A stretch of DNA of 64,000 nucleotides from Rachycentron canadum (taxonomy: Eukaryota; Chordata; Actinopteri; Carangiformes; Rachycentridae), in contig CM076651.1 in the NCBI GenBank assembly GCA_038496675.1, forward strand, positions 3,652,371 through 3,716,370. The letters run 5' to 3'. Shown piece after piece: positions 39,156 through 50,492 of the stretch. The translations under genes and the position numbers were made by a program. The number at the start of each line of letters is the position of its first letter. Within the stretch, counting starts at the first letter, position 1. The notes below the pieces were generated by a model, which searched no databases, was not told the origin of the DNA, and worked only from the letters and a program-made list of their open reading frames with translations.

Positions 39156-40989
39156 CAAAACAAATTCTTGTGTTATGCGGTTTTCTATTCCCGGGTTCTG
39201 GGTAAAATCAACACAGTATAGTGCTGGTGCTACATTGACCAAAACTGGGTCTGTTTTGACCCAGTAAGTTTTAGTGGGAGGGATTAAATGCTGAAAATAC
39301 ACCAGATAAAATATATGCAACAGATTTTACGATGACTTTTAGAAGTTATGTGTTTAGGATTTAGGTGCAAAATGGCTGCACAACAGCAATAAAGTTCAAC
39401 TGCACAATAAAAATCACTTAAAAAAATATTGAGTGTGTAAAAAGTGTCATTTTTATGTCGCCCATTGTGCAGCTTGCAGTTTTATTGCATATCAAACTAC
39501 AGTTTCATGTTTTGTGTCTACCTTTGGAAACATATGTCACTGATGTCATGCGGGTCACATCAGCGTGTTCATGTTGACTTGTAAACAAACAGAAGAGGAA
39601 ACAGACACACATAGGAAGAATGACAGCCATGTCTCTCTGAAAACATCTCCGGAGATAAAACACAAAATCGCTGCTCGGACCAACTGTTCAAACATGTTCC
39701 TGTCCTTGCCTCACCAAAAAAAAAAAAACCTAAAATAGATGATCCAGAAACAGGAAGGATGTAAAACGTTTTTTCAACATCATCTGGGAGCACAGTCCTG
39801 ATTCCCAGATGGGTGCTTATCTTCAGGATTTTGTAGTTCTGCCAGAGATCTCTTGTTAGAAACAAACCTGCACATGGTAATATTTTAATAGCTCTTGCTC
39901 TCACAGAGTCTGTTTCTGCATGTTTCAAACACTCACTGGCTGGGGAGATGGCCTCTTCACTCCACCTGCATGTCAAAGATATTAATGGTTCTGAGTCACT
40001 TTTGTGGCTCAGGACTCAGATACTTTGCTTCCAACGTTATTGAACATGAACGCTTTTGCGAAAAGTGGAGGAGGCAGAGGAGGCGGAGGAGGAAGTCTGT
40101 CTGCCTGACCGTCAGCCGAGCTTCTGTGGGGAGGGGGAGAAAAGTCTGTCTGAGGAGCTGATTGTGTCTCCTCAAACATACAAGAACAATTGTTTTCATG
40201 TGCCAGAGACTTTGGCAGGGCCCTCAGACAGAGGGAGGATGATGGAGAGCTGTGCAGTGAATAGGAGGGGTGGGTGTGGGGGAGTTGGTAAGAGGAAATC
40301 CCAGAGAAGAAATTAGGGAACAATACAGATCGTCGTAACATAGTCCTGTTCTGCTGCAGGCTCGGCCAATCAACCCCTAGTACTCAGCAGCCTGCCAAGG
40401 AGGCAGAGGTGACAATCCAGCAATAGAGACTTAAAGGGATTTTTGCTTCCTTTGGTAAACAATCAAACAGGCAGTATGATGCAGCTCTGCAGCGTCAAGT
40501 CACAAAGGCAGGAATCATGTCAGGCAGTTACAGTCATTTTCAATAGTCCAAAACAAAATCAAACTAAAGAGACCTCTACATTAGGAGTGAAGATAAAAGT
40601 GCCCCTCCTCTCTAACATTTGCAAACTGCAGTTTATTATAAAGGATGTTTGATGTGTGTGTGCTTGTTTAAATTAAGAACTATAGATAACTATAGATCTA
40701 GTAGATCAAGTGGATTTTTTTTTGGTGGCTATCTCCGTGCCTGCAGGGTTACATGGAAATGAAATACTAAAGCACATAAGTATAGCAAAACAGGAAGTGA
40801 AAGAGGTGCTAATTAACTTACTAACTGAAGAAGAAACACAAACACTGTATTATTTGGGGGAAGACACTAAGTTAATTGTGTTATTTTACAGATCCATCAC
40901 AGATTCAGTCTTGACTCTCTCATTAGTTTTTTGTAGGAAGTGAATAACAGGAATTAACAAAATAATTTTTTTTTTTGTGTCAATGCTCT

Positions 40990-41215
40990 TGATTCTCATG
41001 CAGGATAAACATGCCTCTTGGTTTAGCCTGTGTCTATTGCTATGGTTTTTCTTTTCTATTATGGGCCTATAACACCAACCAGTGTTAATGTCTTCATTTG
41101 TTCTATTGTGTTTTTATTGTGTATATGTTTTATGTTTTAATGCTTCCCTGTTGCAAAAAACGATTTCCTCTTGTGGGACAATAAAGATGATGCATGAACT
41201 GAAATGAACTGAGAA
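40990..41215 (+). repeat. Probable truncated retrotransposon 3' end
   Basis: The stretch ends CGATTTCCTCTTGTGGGACA then ATAAAG and a degenerate GAACTGAAAT tail. This resembles 3' ends of fish non-LTR elements with AATAAAG plus a short tandem tail. No reverse transcriptase remains. Confidence 0.4.
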
Positions 41216-42189
41216 GGATTTGATCAGATTCAAAGAAATAGGTGTTGTTGTGTTTCATCAAAGAGCCATATATCTGTCAAATCCCAGTAAACATGTACAG
41301 TCTTCATGGGAAAGTGTCCGAGTGCAGGGCCTGTGGGAGAGACGGCGGAACCATTGGGACGTTTGATTTCAGCGAACAGTGCAAACAGTCAGAGGATTTC
41401 CTCAATCAGAGGCCGAAGAGTGTGCAGTGAACAACCTCGCTGACAGAAACATGGAGACCTGCACTAGCAGCTGGGTGTGCTAACAACCTCTGGGATTTAC
41501 TGTGGCGTGCAACACCCTTTAGTTACAACGCGCAGAGCCAGAATCAAACACATACATGCACACGTCACATATGCACTTACTCACACTTACACCCACAATT
41601 AAACCTTTGGAGAATCACAACTTTGATGAGCTTTAGCAGACATTTTTTACTTTAGTTTTTTTTTTTTTTTTGTTTATAACACATAGTTTATATAAATGTC
41701 AAACTCCCTGGTGCTTGATTAAGCAGCACTGGAGTATCAGCGGCTCCTGTGTTGTCCAACAACAGAGAAATATTTCAAGAATGTGTATCATATTTTTGCA
41801 TTTGCTATTTATTTTTCATGCTGTCAGAAATCTAAAACCTCTCACAGCTGCAGTTCTTGGTGTCCAATATAGGATGCGGCCAAAAAAGAAAGAAAAAAAT
41901 TCCACTGATGTTCTGTTGTAACATCAGTAAATTTCTATGTTGAGCTCACTGTGCCAGCTGCTGCTGAATGAGGTATTGTTTAATGCAGATGGTGGAATCC
42001 AAAGACCTCACTCTTCCCTTTTCCATAAAGACGGTCTGCTATTAATAACCATATATCGACCTCCTTTGTCAACAAGAGCGACACATACAAATAATATGCT
42101 TGATGGGAGACAATGGGGAGTTCCCTGAGATGAAAACAACAGGATGAGCCAGGCTCATAACTCTGTGCGCGTGAGCTAGTGTGTGAGTG

Positions 42190-42216
42190 TGCGTGTGTGT
42201 GTGTGTGTGTGTGTGA
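42190..42216. repeat. (GT)n microsatellite
   Basis: About 13 GT units. Confidence 0.95.
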
Positions 42217-43580
42217 GATGTGAGTCTCTCACTGACCAATTAAGTAAAATCCATCTTAAAGCCAAACATCCTTCCTCCCCTCAGGACAGTGACACAGATT
42301 TGTGAAACTAAAGTGTAACAGGTTAAATGTTTCATTTATTCAATGTCCCATTTCAGTCTCGCACTTTAAACAAAAATGCCTTTATTTCATCCTTATTCTT
42401 ACTTGCTGCAGTCTTTTTTAAAAATCATATTTTATATTGTGTGTATCTTACTTGCTTTACTTACATGTATAATATTGTTTTATCTCTCATACATCTGAGC
42501 TCAGTACATTACACTGCACCACTAAAGCATATGGTCAAATCACAAACAGTCCACAAGTTCCAGTTAGACAAAAACTTTAGCAACCATCACTGCCAGTAAA
42601 TGTTGCACTAGACCACCAGCATTTCAGATCAAAACAAACACTTCGTCAGCTACATCTCCAGCCCCCTTTTGGCCACAACCCCCACTTTCATGTTCTCAGT
42701 CAGCAAGTTGTTAGGAAGCCCATGGAAATGGACACTAAACACAAAACTAAAAGCACAACTGAATAAAATTACCCTGTGTACACAAGAGCCAACACAAAAC
42801 AATCTGAAACATTTGCTGAACATGTTTATAATCTGGGTAGGAGCAAGTCATCATCTGTCTACGATCTACTGTAGCTGGTCAATATTATTATGTAGCATTG
42901 ACTTCTTTACTCACTCGGGGTAAGAAAAGCCAGTTGTGAGTCAAGCTGGAGCCCTTTGGCAGCTCATAGATGGCTCCATCTTCAGCCATGGACGTAACCA
43001 CTGGGATCAGCCAAATGACACTGATGGAGCCAGTAAAAACTGGACTGGGATCTGAGTCCCCTGGTTTGTCCACCTGCACTCTGGTCTGGATCTGCCACGC
43101 TCCATGTCCTCACCCTAATGTCACAGCCAGCCTCTTGTTTGCAGTAACTCAGTCATACAGTCAGGCGACATAGGAAGTTTAGATCCTTCCCTTGTAATCC
43201 TTATATTAGCACTAGTTGTTCGCATGTGGTGAATTTAGCATCTCTTGCTCCCGCTGCCCCCTTTCCCCCCATCACCCCTGTCTTCTTCGTCTTTCCCTGT
43301 TCACAAGCTAGAACAATCTCTGTTGCTGATTGTTCTCATTTACAGAGCACACACACACACACAATGTATTTGCTGCATTTGAGAGAAAGTGTATTGGAAC
43401 AGAGTCACCTACAGCATCTTTATGGTGGCCAAAAGACATAATATTTTAATGATGCACTGTTCTCAAAATCCACATGGTGGCATGGTTTGCCAGTCAATGA
43501 ATACCTCAGAATAAGCCTAAAATGAGCCCCTTTTTTCAGGAAACTGTGGCTTCATTTCTCGAGTGAAGTGAACGTAAAAG

Positions 43581-46500
43581 ATGTTACACACGGTATTCTT
43601 CATAAAGGTGAGTTAAATCTGCCTTTTTATATAATCATTGCAATTCAAGTTCATGTCATTCCATTAATATTTCATAGATAATGTCGTCCACCTGACAGAG
43701 AAGTCCTATATATAAATACTGTGTACACTTTTACAAAAGTTAGCAGTTTATTTGGTTCCCCCGAGCAAAATCTACTCCAGTCCAATACAACGGACCTGAA
43801 ATAAACTGTTTAACTGTTAAACTCAATGAAATGATAGGAACTTGTATAAGCAGCCTTGAGAATGATAGTGATATAATGATCAGTTTGACCCATGTGTTTG
43901 TAACAAACTTGAACCTGTGTGTAATTGTTCTCTCTGAATACGGTGGTGTGATCATCTCAGCTGCTGTTGGTGCATTACACAGCCCAGAGTCCAGTCTTAA
44001 TTGAAGCGGACTGCAATTTAAACGTAAATGTTTCACTGAAATGTCCAGTAGACGACATTGACAACATGGATTTCCTCTCAGTCACATGGTACAAGGTCAG
44101 ACATCTATCCAGATAGTTTCATCTCGTATGCTGCTGATTTTCCTTTCATTTGACCCAGAGACCTAAAAGTGGCTTTTTGGTTGTTTCTTTGCACAGGTCA
44201 ACCACAGCGGAAAAGCTGGCATAATCCGGAGAAGTAAAGGTGCAAACAAAGTGCAGTCCTATGCTTTCCATCGTGCGGCCGACTTTGGAGAGAAATACAG
44301 TTTGCTGCTTCCCAATGTGGCACCTGAAGATTCAGGAACCTATGATTGTGCCATCAGTGCTAATATAGGGCATAAAAATCTGAATTTCGAAGTCATCCTA
44401 TCAGTTCGTGGTAAGCTTTGAATTTAATTTTCACCATCACTTGAGAATCTGAACTGAACCACAGTTCAGTATCATCTGCATTAGTAGACTGTGTGGACAA
44501 GTTTCTGTTTTTTACCTCTTATCTCTAAGAGTCTAATGTATAACAAAATGTTTCTGGCAGTGAAGCAGGTTCTATTCCTTCATACAGTATATGACAATTC
44601 AAGTTTAAAAAATCCCTGCCAGTAGATTGTACATAAACAAATAAACACATACTAGACAAGACTGGAAACTGTTTCGCTTTTATCTATTTGCCAGATATAA
44701 TGTATTGTTAGATATGCCACAATAGCATAAGAATATATGACTAAATACAAGTTTAATGCTTAAAAGTAAGCGCATTGGAGATTTCTGATTTACAGTTTTA
44801 TGAACTATTGATCCATATCGTTTGACAGACAAAGCAACATTATGACATTTAAACAAAAAAACATTTAAAATTATCTGAAAAAGGTCTCAAAACTGTCAAC
44901 TTTAACCTAATTTATGTCTCTGCAAAAACTATGCCACCTCACAGGAGGTGTAGAGCCACATCAATAAACAGGAAATACACTTTTTAGACTACCTATCTCC
45001 TTTTACTGTGACATTTCACACAAGTTGTAGGTAGGTATGGGATGAAAACATAATCTACCATTCTACTATTTCTATTTTTTTAATATGTAATTGCTGTAAT
45101 AGATTCATACTAGTTTGGAGTGAAATATCTCATCCATACACAAATTTATTTTTCTATTTTTGTTTTTTATTTTGTTTCAATATAGAATGTGTGACACCGA
45201 CTGCGACAACAACAGTGACTAAGGTGTCAAACTCAAATCAGTCGGCATTGGCCTGCCGCAGTGAGGCTGAGGACCTGCCCATCATGTGGACTGTTGTTGG
45301 CTATGTGGCAGTGAGCATCGTGAAAATCATTTTATGTGCAATCAGCATTTGGGTAAGTAAACTCTATTCATTTGGATGCACTACATGGGGTTGTTACAGG
45401 CTATGTTACGCAAACATGCTCAAGAGCGAGACACTGAAAAGAGAGAACAGACTTCAAAGAGATGCACAACATGACACATTGCGTCTGCAACCTGGATGCG
45501 CCTGTATTTATGTTTATGTTGCATCTTTTTCCAGTTGTTTTGTGTTTCTTTGTGGGCATTCAGCTTTTCATTGTCATTGTAATTGAGTTTCCAAAAAGAA
45601 ATATTAACAGCCACTTCAAAAAGAGAGTCTGACTCTTCAGTTATTCGTCCATGCATGCACCCCAACACCATCTATATGCAGACTTTGTGGTTTTATAAAA
45701 ACAACATCTCATTCTTTCTTTGTTCCCATCATAATACCTACAGCTGCTAGAAAGCTTTGTCACTTTGAACATAAACTAGTGTTGTTTTTTGAACATTTTT
45801 ACCGCAAAACCCTTTGGTTTCACCTGGTTTGGAGGGTGATTGTTATGTAACTGTTTTAACCAGGGCGACAGCTAACAATTGTTTTCTATTTCTTTTTTAT
45901 TGACCAATATGATATTTTTTAATCACTTGATTATAAAATAATGACATAAAATAGAGAAAATACCCATGTCCTGTTTGGCTCAGCCAAAAGTCCAAAAGTA
46001 ATAAAATTATTATTAAATTATGATTAAATTAAATTAATTCCATGAGAGAATATTTTTGGCATTTTTGCTTATTAAAATCACTAATTGATTATCAAAATAG
46101 CTGATCGTTTTTCTGTCTCTAATTTCTGCTCTAATTTTGGCCCTCTAAGTGATTTGTGTAACTACATCTAAGTGATCAACAACAATAAATTAACAACAAT
46201 AAATTAAAACTGCTCACTCTCAGTGCTCTCAGAACAAACCCAAACAAAACAGAACAACATCTGTTTGATTTTGAAGTGTCATCATGTTTAATCCCTTTTT
46301 AAAGAAATAATCTTGTGTCTAAACAATTTTTAAAAATCAAAATGTCAAATTTAGATATACAGCCAACCTGGCACGTTCATTTTAAGAGTCAAAAATAAAT
46401 CATATTTCCTTTTCTTCTCTTTTTAAAGTGCTCTTGTCAAAAATAGTTGACAAGCTCTCAGAACCTCCCAAAACAATTACACTGCTCACACAAATCTGTG

Positions 46501-47192
46501 CCCGTTGACTTGCAGATTGAATAGCATTCAGATTTGCTTTGTGCTCATCCAGTCCTTTTGCCATCTACAGTATATACTTCCATAGAGAAAGGTCAGAAAT
46601 GTTGGCATCTAAGAAAAAGAACTACACTGATCAATATAATGACAAATTTAAATAAAATATAATTTTAATACTGGCCAGAATTCACAGATTGAGTTTCCGT
46701 CTTTTGACGGTGATGCAAAACAACATAGATTTATGTGACAAAACCAGCAATCAACATTGTTCTTATACTTTCTTTCTTTTAGGTGCTGTAATATCTTATA
46801 CAATCCTATGTTAATTATTGAGATGTTGGTTTGCAAGCGTAAAAGGAAAATGTGGTGTGTCCTTATGCTGATTTATAACACTAAATACATCATAAATAAG
46901 ATAACACCAAATACATTATGTTCACAGTGAAGGCTCTGCATGCATGAGTAAGTCTTTCTTGTGTGGGAATTTGACATTAATGAAAGTAAGATAACCTTTG
47001 AGTCATGTTTGTGGACATACTGTGGGCGAGCTAACTCCTGCACCATTTCCATAAACAGCTAAAGGGTTGCTTCTTCTGCAGTGGATGGGCTTTTTCCAAA
47101 TGAACTCTGAATTGAATTATTCTCTATTTTCTTCTGGAATCATTCAGGTTGTACATATCAGGTCTTCAAAACAACGGCAACGAAGATGGTGA
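43581..47192 (+). CDS. Small V-set Ig transmembrane receptor, CD83-like
   Basis: Five exons are proposed: 43581-43607, 43961-44095, 44197-44410, 45186-45352 and 47148-47192. Phases close throughout to 195 aa. Exon 1 plus the start of exon 2 gives a signal peptide (MLHTVFFIKLLLVHYTA). One V-set domain follows, with B-strand cysteine in SLKCPV, tryptophan in VTWYKV and F-strand EDSGTYDCAIS. Sequons are NVS, NHS and NQS. The strand-G wording NLNFEVILSVRECV resembles human CD83 NLSGKVILRVTGC, including the cysteine just after the domain. A Ser/Thr-rich stalk leads to one membrane span (MWTVVGYVAVSIV, then KIILCAISIW) with a central lysine. The tail is 13 or so basic residues (HIRSSKQRQRRW) with no tyrosine motif. 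The lysine and short tail suggest signalling through an acidic adaptor such as DAP12 or FcR-gamma (inference). Exon 1 is the least certain. Other teleost IgSF families are possible. Confidence 0.72.
43707..43717 (+). promoter_or_regulatory. TATA-like sequence inside intron 1 of the Ig gene
   Basis: TATATATAAAT follows a GC-richer stretch. It falls between proposed exon 1 and exon 2, so either it is chance or an alternative promoter/first exon starts near 43740. Confidence 0.25.
44411..45185 (+). other. Intron 3 of the Ig receptor gene
   Basis: AT-rich, donor GTAAGC, acceptor tttcaatatag. No other feature was seen. Confidence 0.7.
45353..47147 (+). other. Intron 4 of the Ig receptor gene
   Basis: A 1.8-kb intron, donor gtaagt, acceptor ggaatcattcag, containing MITE copy D. 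Reading through the donor stays open for about 78 codons but adds no conserved domain. Confidence 0.7.
45861..46134 (+). repeat. hAT-type MITE, copy D
   Basis: The element starts CAGGGCGACAGCTAACAATT and ends TCTCTAATTTCTGCTCTAA. It contains TAATTGATTATCAAAATAGC, a conserved near-terminal block of the family. It lies within intron 4 of the Ig receptor gene. Confidence 0.75.
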
Positions 47193-47626
47193 AACTGACT
47201 GATCGACATGTTTGGAGACTATGGAGAGATAATGTAAATATGCAGAGAAATCTTCTAAATCAGCACTTGGAAGTGATTCTATTTTAATATTCCTTATTTA
47301 TTGTTTTATACCTTTTTGTGTTTTTTTCTGGTGTATTCACTTTGGAACAATTGGAACAGACAGGAGAGGACGCAAATCTTGTAATCCTGTAAAATTGTTA
47401 ATCACTTATTCATCAATTAATGTATACTAGATTTCTACAGCTTTTTTGCTATGCTGATGAAAAACCAAATGTGGGAACTTTTCTTTGAGCTTCCCCTTAA
47501 AAATTCAAACTGTCTGAAATGTTTCACTGAACTTGTGGTTTTTGCATGTTACACTTTTAGTTCCTGTCCTATCTCAAGCGCAAAAAGAGAATCACACTAT
47601 TCTGAAGCAGTGTCAGAACAGGCACC

Positions 47627-47632
47627 AATAAA
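47627..47632 (+). terminator. Polyadenylation signal of the Ig receptor gene
   Basis: AATAAA lies 435 bp after the stop codon, followed by a T-rich run (CATTTCAAATTTTATAT). The intervening DNA has no other gene and is probably 3' UTR. Confidence 0.5.
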
Positions 47633-50492
47633 CAGCATTTCAAATTTTATATATCACATGCAGTATATTTTGTGACTACATTATTATTAAAACATTTAAA
47701 TCACCATTACCAGTTTCACAGTTTTCAATGGTTGAAACCATCTTGTGGTGACTCTAGTTCCTGTTTGGTGAACTGAAAGTGTGAGATTTGAAGAAATCCA
47801 GCAGCTTTTATTCTGCAGACACCTGGTAAAACCCAGCAATCATCACAGAGAGTGATCATCCACCTCTGAGTCCTCCTCCTGGTTTACAAAGTCATAGGAC
47901 AGGAAATCACAGGAAGCACATTACATGGATCACTGCCTTTTGTAAATATTGATTAGAGATCATTCTAAAGGCGAGGTGCCACACTGAGAGCAGCTCAGCA
48001 GGTACAGACAGTGGAAAATAATGTGCATAGTACACCACCTACTGGAAAATCCTCAGACAACAACACCACAGTCTGACAAGATAAAAACCGATCAACTAAG
48101 GTTAGAAAATAGATTTTGTGGGGATTTGGTCTTGGAAAATTATGTTAGAGTGTGTCACGGGAAGAAGTATGAACTTTTAATTTAATGTGCATTTAAATTA
48201 TGCATTAACAGCTTAACAAAAGTAAATATATATGAAGTTCAACATACAGACCAGCAGCAGGGATCAGACTGAACTGACTTCAAACAGGCAGCAGTTACTG
48301 CCCTATGGGTTAGACAGCTTACAGCTTTTATAAATATATGAATTCCTTAATTGATTATTATGAGATACTGTAGAAACAATGTAAATGTAATGCATATATT
48401 TCATGAAGTAGCCCTACAAAGTCTGACCTATCAAACACAAGTGTAACTAATCACAGTTACTGTATTGTACTGATTGCTGGGCCAAGAGCCATTGATCATG
48501 TTCTGAGCTCCACCTGAGCTTGTGCTGCTATGACAAGACTTAATGTTTCTGCTGTGAGGGAAGTTCATGGATCTGACTCTGACTCATTTCATAAGGCAAC
48601 AGGGTTGTCTAATTTCAGTTTAGTTTAATGTCAAGTACAGATAAGGAGGAAAAGCTTTTGATGCGTATGATCAATCAAACACAAAACAAAAGATACCACT
48701 TGTTTTTCGAGCCCATGAGAAAGGAACAACCAACCAACCCTGATCATTGGACCTGCTGATACAACATGGCTGCAGCAGATCACTTAAACCTCTGAGCGAA
48801 AATTAAACAGATGAACTGGAAACTTTAAAGCAAACCAATTTTAATCATATTTCAGCAGCCATTATTTTGTGATAAAAGGAGACATGTATAGCTGATTATC
48901 ATCTGCATAGAAGATAGAGTATTCTAAGTAAATGTGACAGCATCTGCCATAAACTTGTCACTTGTAAGAAGTAGATAGCAACACACTGGATGGCTTGTGA
49001 TTGTTACAGAACCTGCAGATTGTGTCTAGAAGATATATCCCCTTTTCTTTAGTTGTCTTCTGCTGCACTGCCTCCTGATACATCTCAAGCTGCAGCTACC
49101 CCAGATACTTTAACGTTTCCCTGTTTGCCAAACTTGTTCTGTGTTCTAATAATTCAGACTCACACTGTACTGAACTACCTGGGCAAATTTTAACTTAGGA
49201 GAGGGAGATGACTAGAGGAGGAAAGATGCAGGCAACAATATTTAAGTAAATTCAGACAGAACACAAATAAACATACTTATCTTGAAACTTTCTTCTCCTT
49301 TGTAATAATGCTGAATCCCTGATGTAATGTTTTGATCTGAAGATCTTCATCACTTCAACACTATAACAGAATATAACTTTACATGTGCTAAATCTGTCTC
49401 AGCATGCAATAATCCAGTAGCACTTACTTTCCAACAAATGGTCTTAATGCTTTCCTGGAAATAAGCTCACATGTAACAATTAGTTAAGAGATTCTGAACC
49501 TTTTAATGGTCTTCTCGTGTTAATTGTGTGGTAAAGCACTTTTTTAGTTGTCATATTTTATTGAAAAGAGTACAATTAATTTCTCACCTGATGAAACCAT
49601 CTCCAGAACTCTGTTGAAGTGTGTTTAGCACAAAAACATTTCCACAATGGAGGACGTTGGAGGACTGAGACAAAATCACACTTGTGCATGTGGTATGTTT
49701 GCTGGATTTTTTTTTTACTTTCCTAATGCTTTTTGAAATTTGATTTACATTGCTTACATTTTAGGGGTTTACTAAGGAGAATGATGTCAAGGTTTCGCCC
49801 CAAAGTCTTCAAAACTTCATAATAACGACCAACTTAAAATATTTATAGGGGATAGAGAGTTGTAGTGTGATACATGAAATGTCTATTGTATATTTGTTTA
49901 ATATTATACATTTAACTTGTGCATTAAAAGGGATCTGTAAGTGCTAATTAAAATCACTTATTTAGCTTTATTAGATAAATATGCAGATAGTGAAGATTGC
50001 ACTATAACTGTAAAGAGACATCAGTTTTGATTCATTCTCATGACATGTATGAATGTTTATAAAAAAAAAGAAAACTCTGGTCAGACAGAAAAATCAAGTT
50101 GGATCCATTTGAGTGTTAAGCTATTATTATCATTAAGTTATTAGTGTTATTGTTGTAGGTCTATTGAGAAATAAAGGGCGCAAAAGTTAGGAGAACAAAC
50201 AAAATACATGATTAAGGTTCAGCAGCAGTCAACATGTGAGCTGCTGGTTTCCACCTCCCTTCCACTAAAGATGCTTCACTTCTCTTGTCAAGGAGGGACA
50301 GTCCAACTGGTGGGAAACCTGACAGAAAGCTTAACTATTTGACACCAACATATGAGGAGTTAACGTTTGGCAAAGCGAAGTTAATCTTCTCTGCACTCAG
50401 CCAGAGGCTTCAAAGTGCTGCCCAGCAGGCTCCTCTCCCTCAGTCCAGTCTGCAGCTCCTTCTCTGCAAACGGAGCAAACTTCCCCCTGGAG
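47633..50492. other. Intergenic DNA between the Ig gene and slc13a3
   Basis: AT-rich, with no exon or named repeat seen. The slc13a3 promoter must lie in the last few hundred bases; no TATA box was found. Confidence 0.55.

Larger units (their letters stand above)
36303..43560. other. Intergenic DNA between tcf15 and the Ig receptor gene
   Basis: About 7 kb without a supported exon. A GC-rich patch lies at 37510-37960 with G runs but no domain in any frame. Repeat fragments lie at 39000-39150 and 40990-41215. A GT microsatellite is at 42190-42216. Confidence 0.55.
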
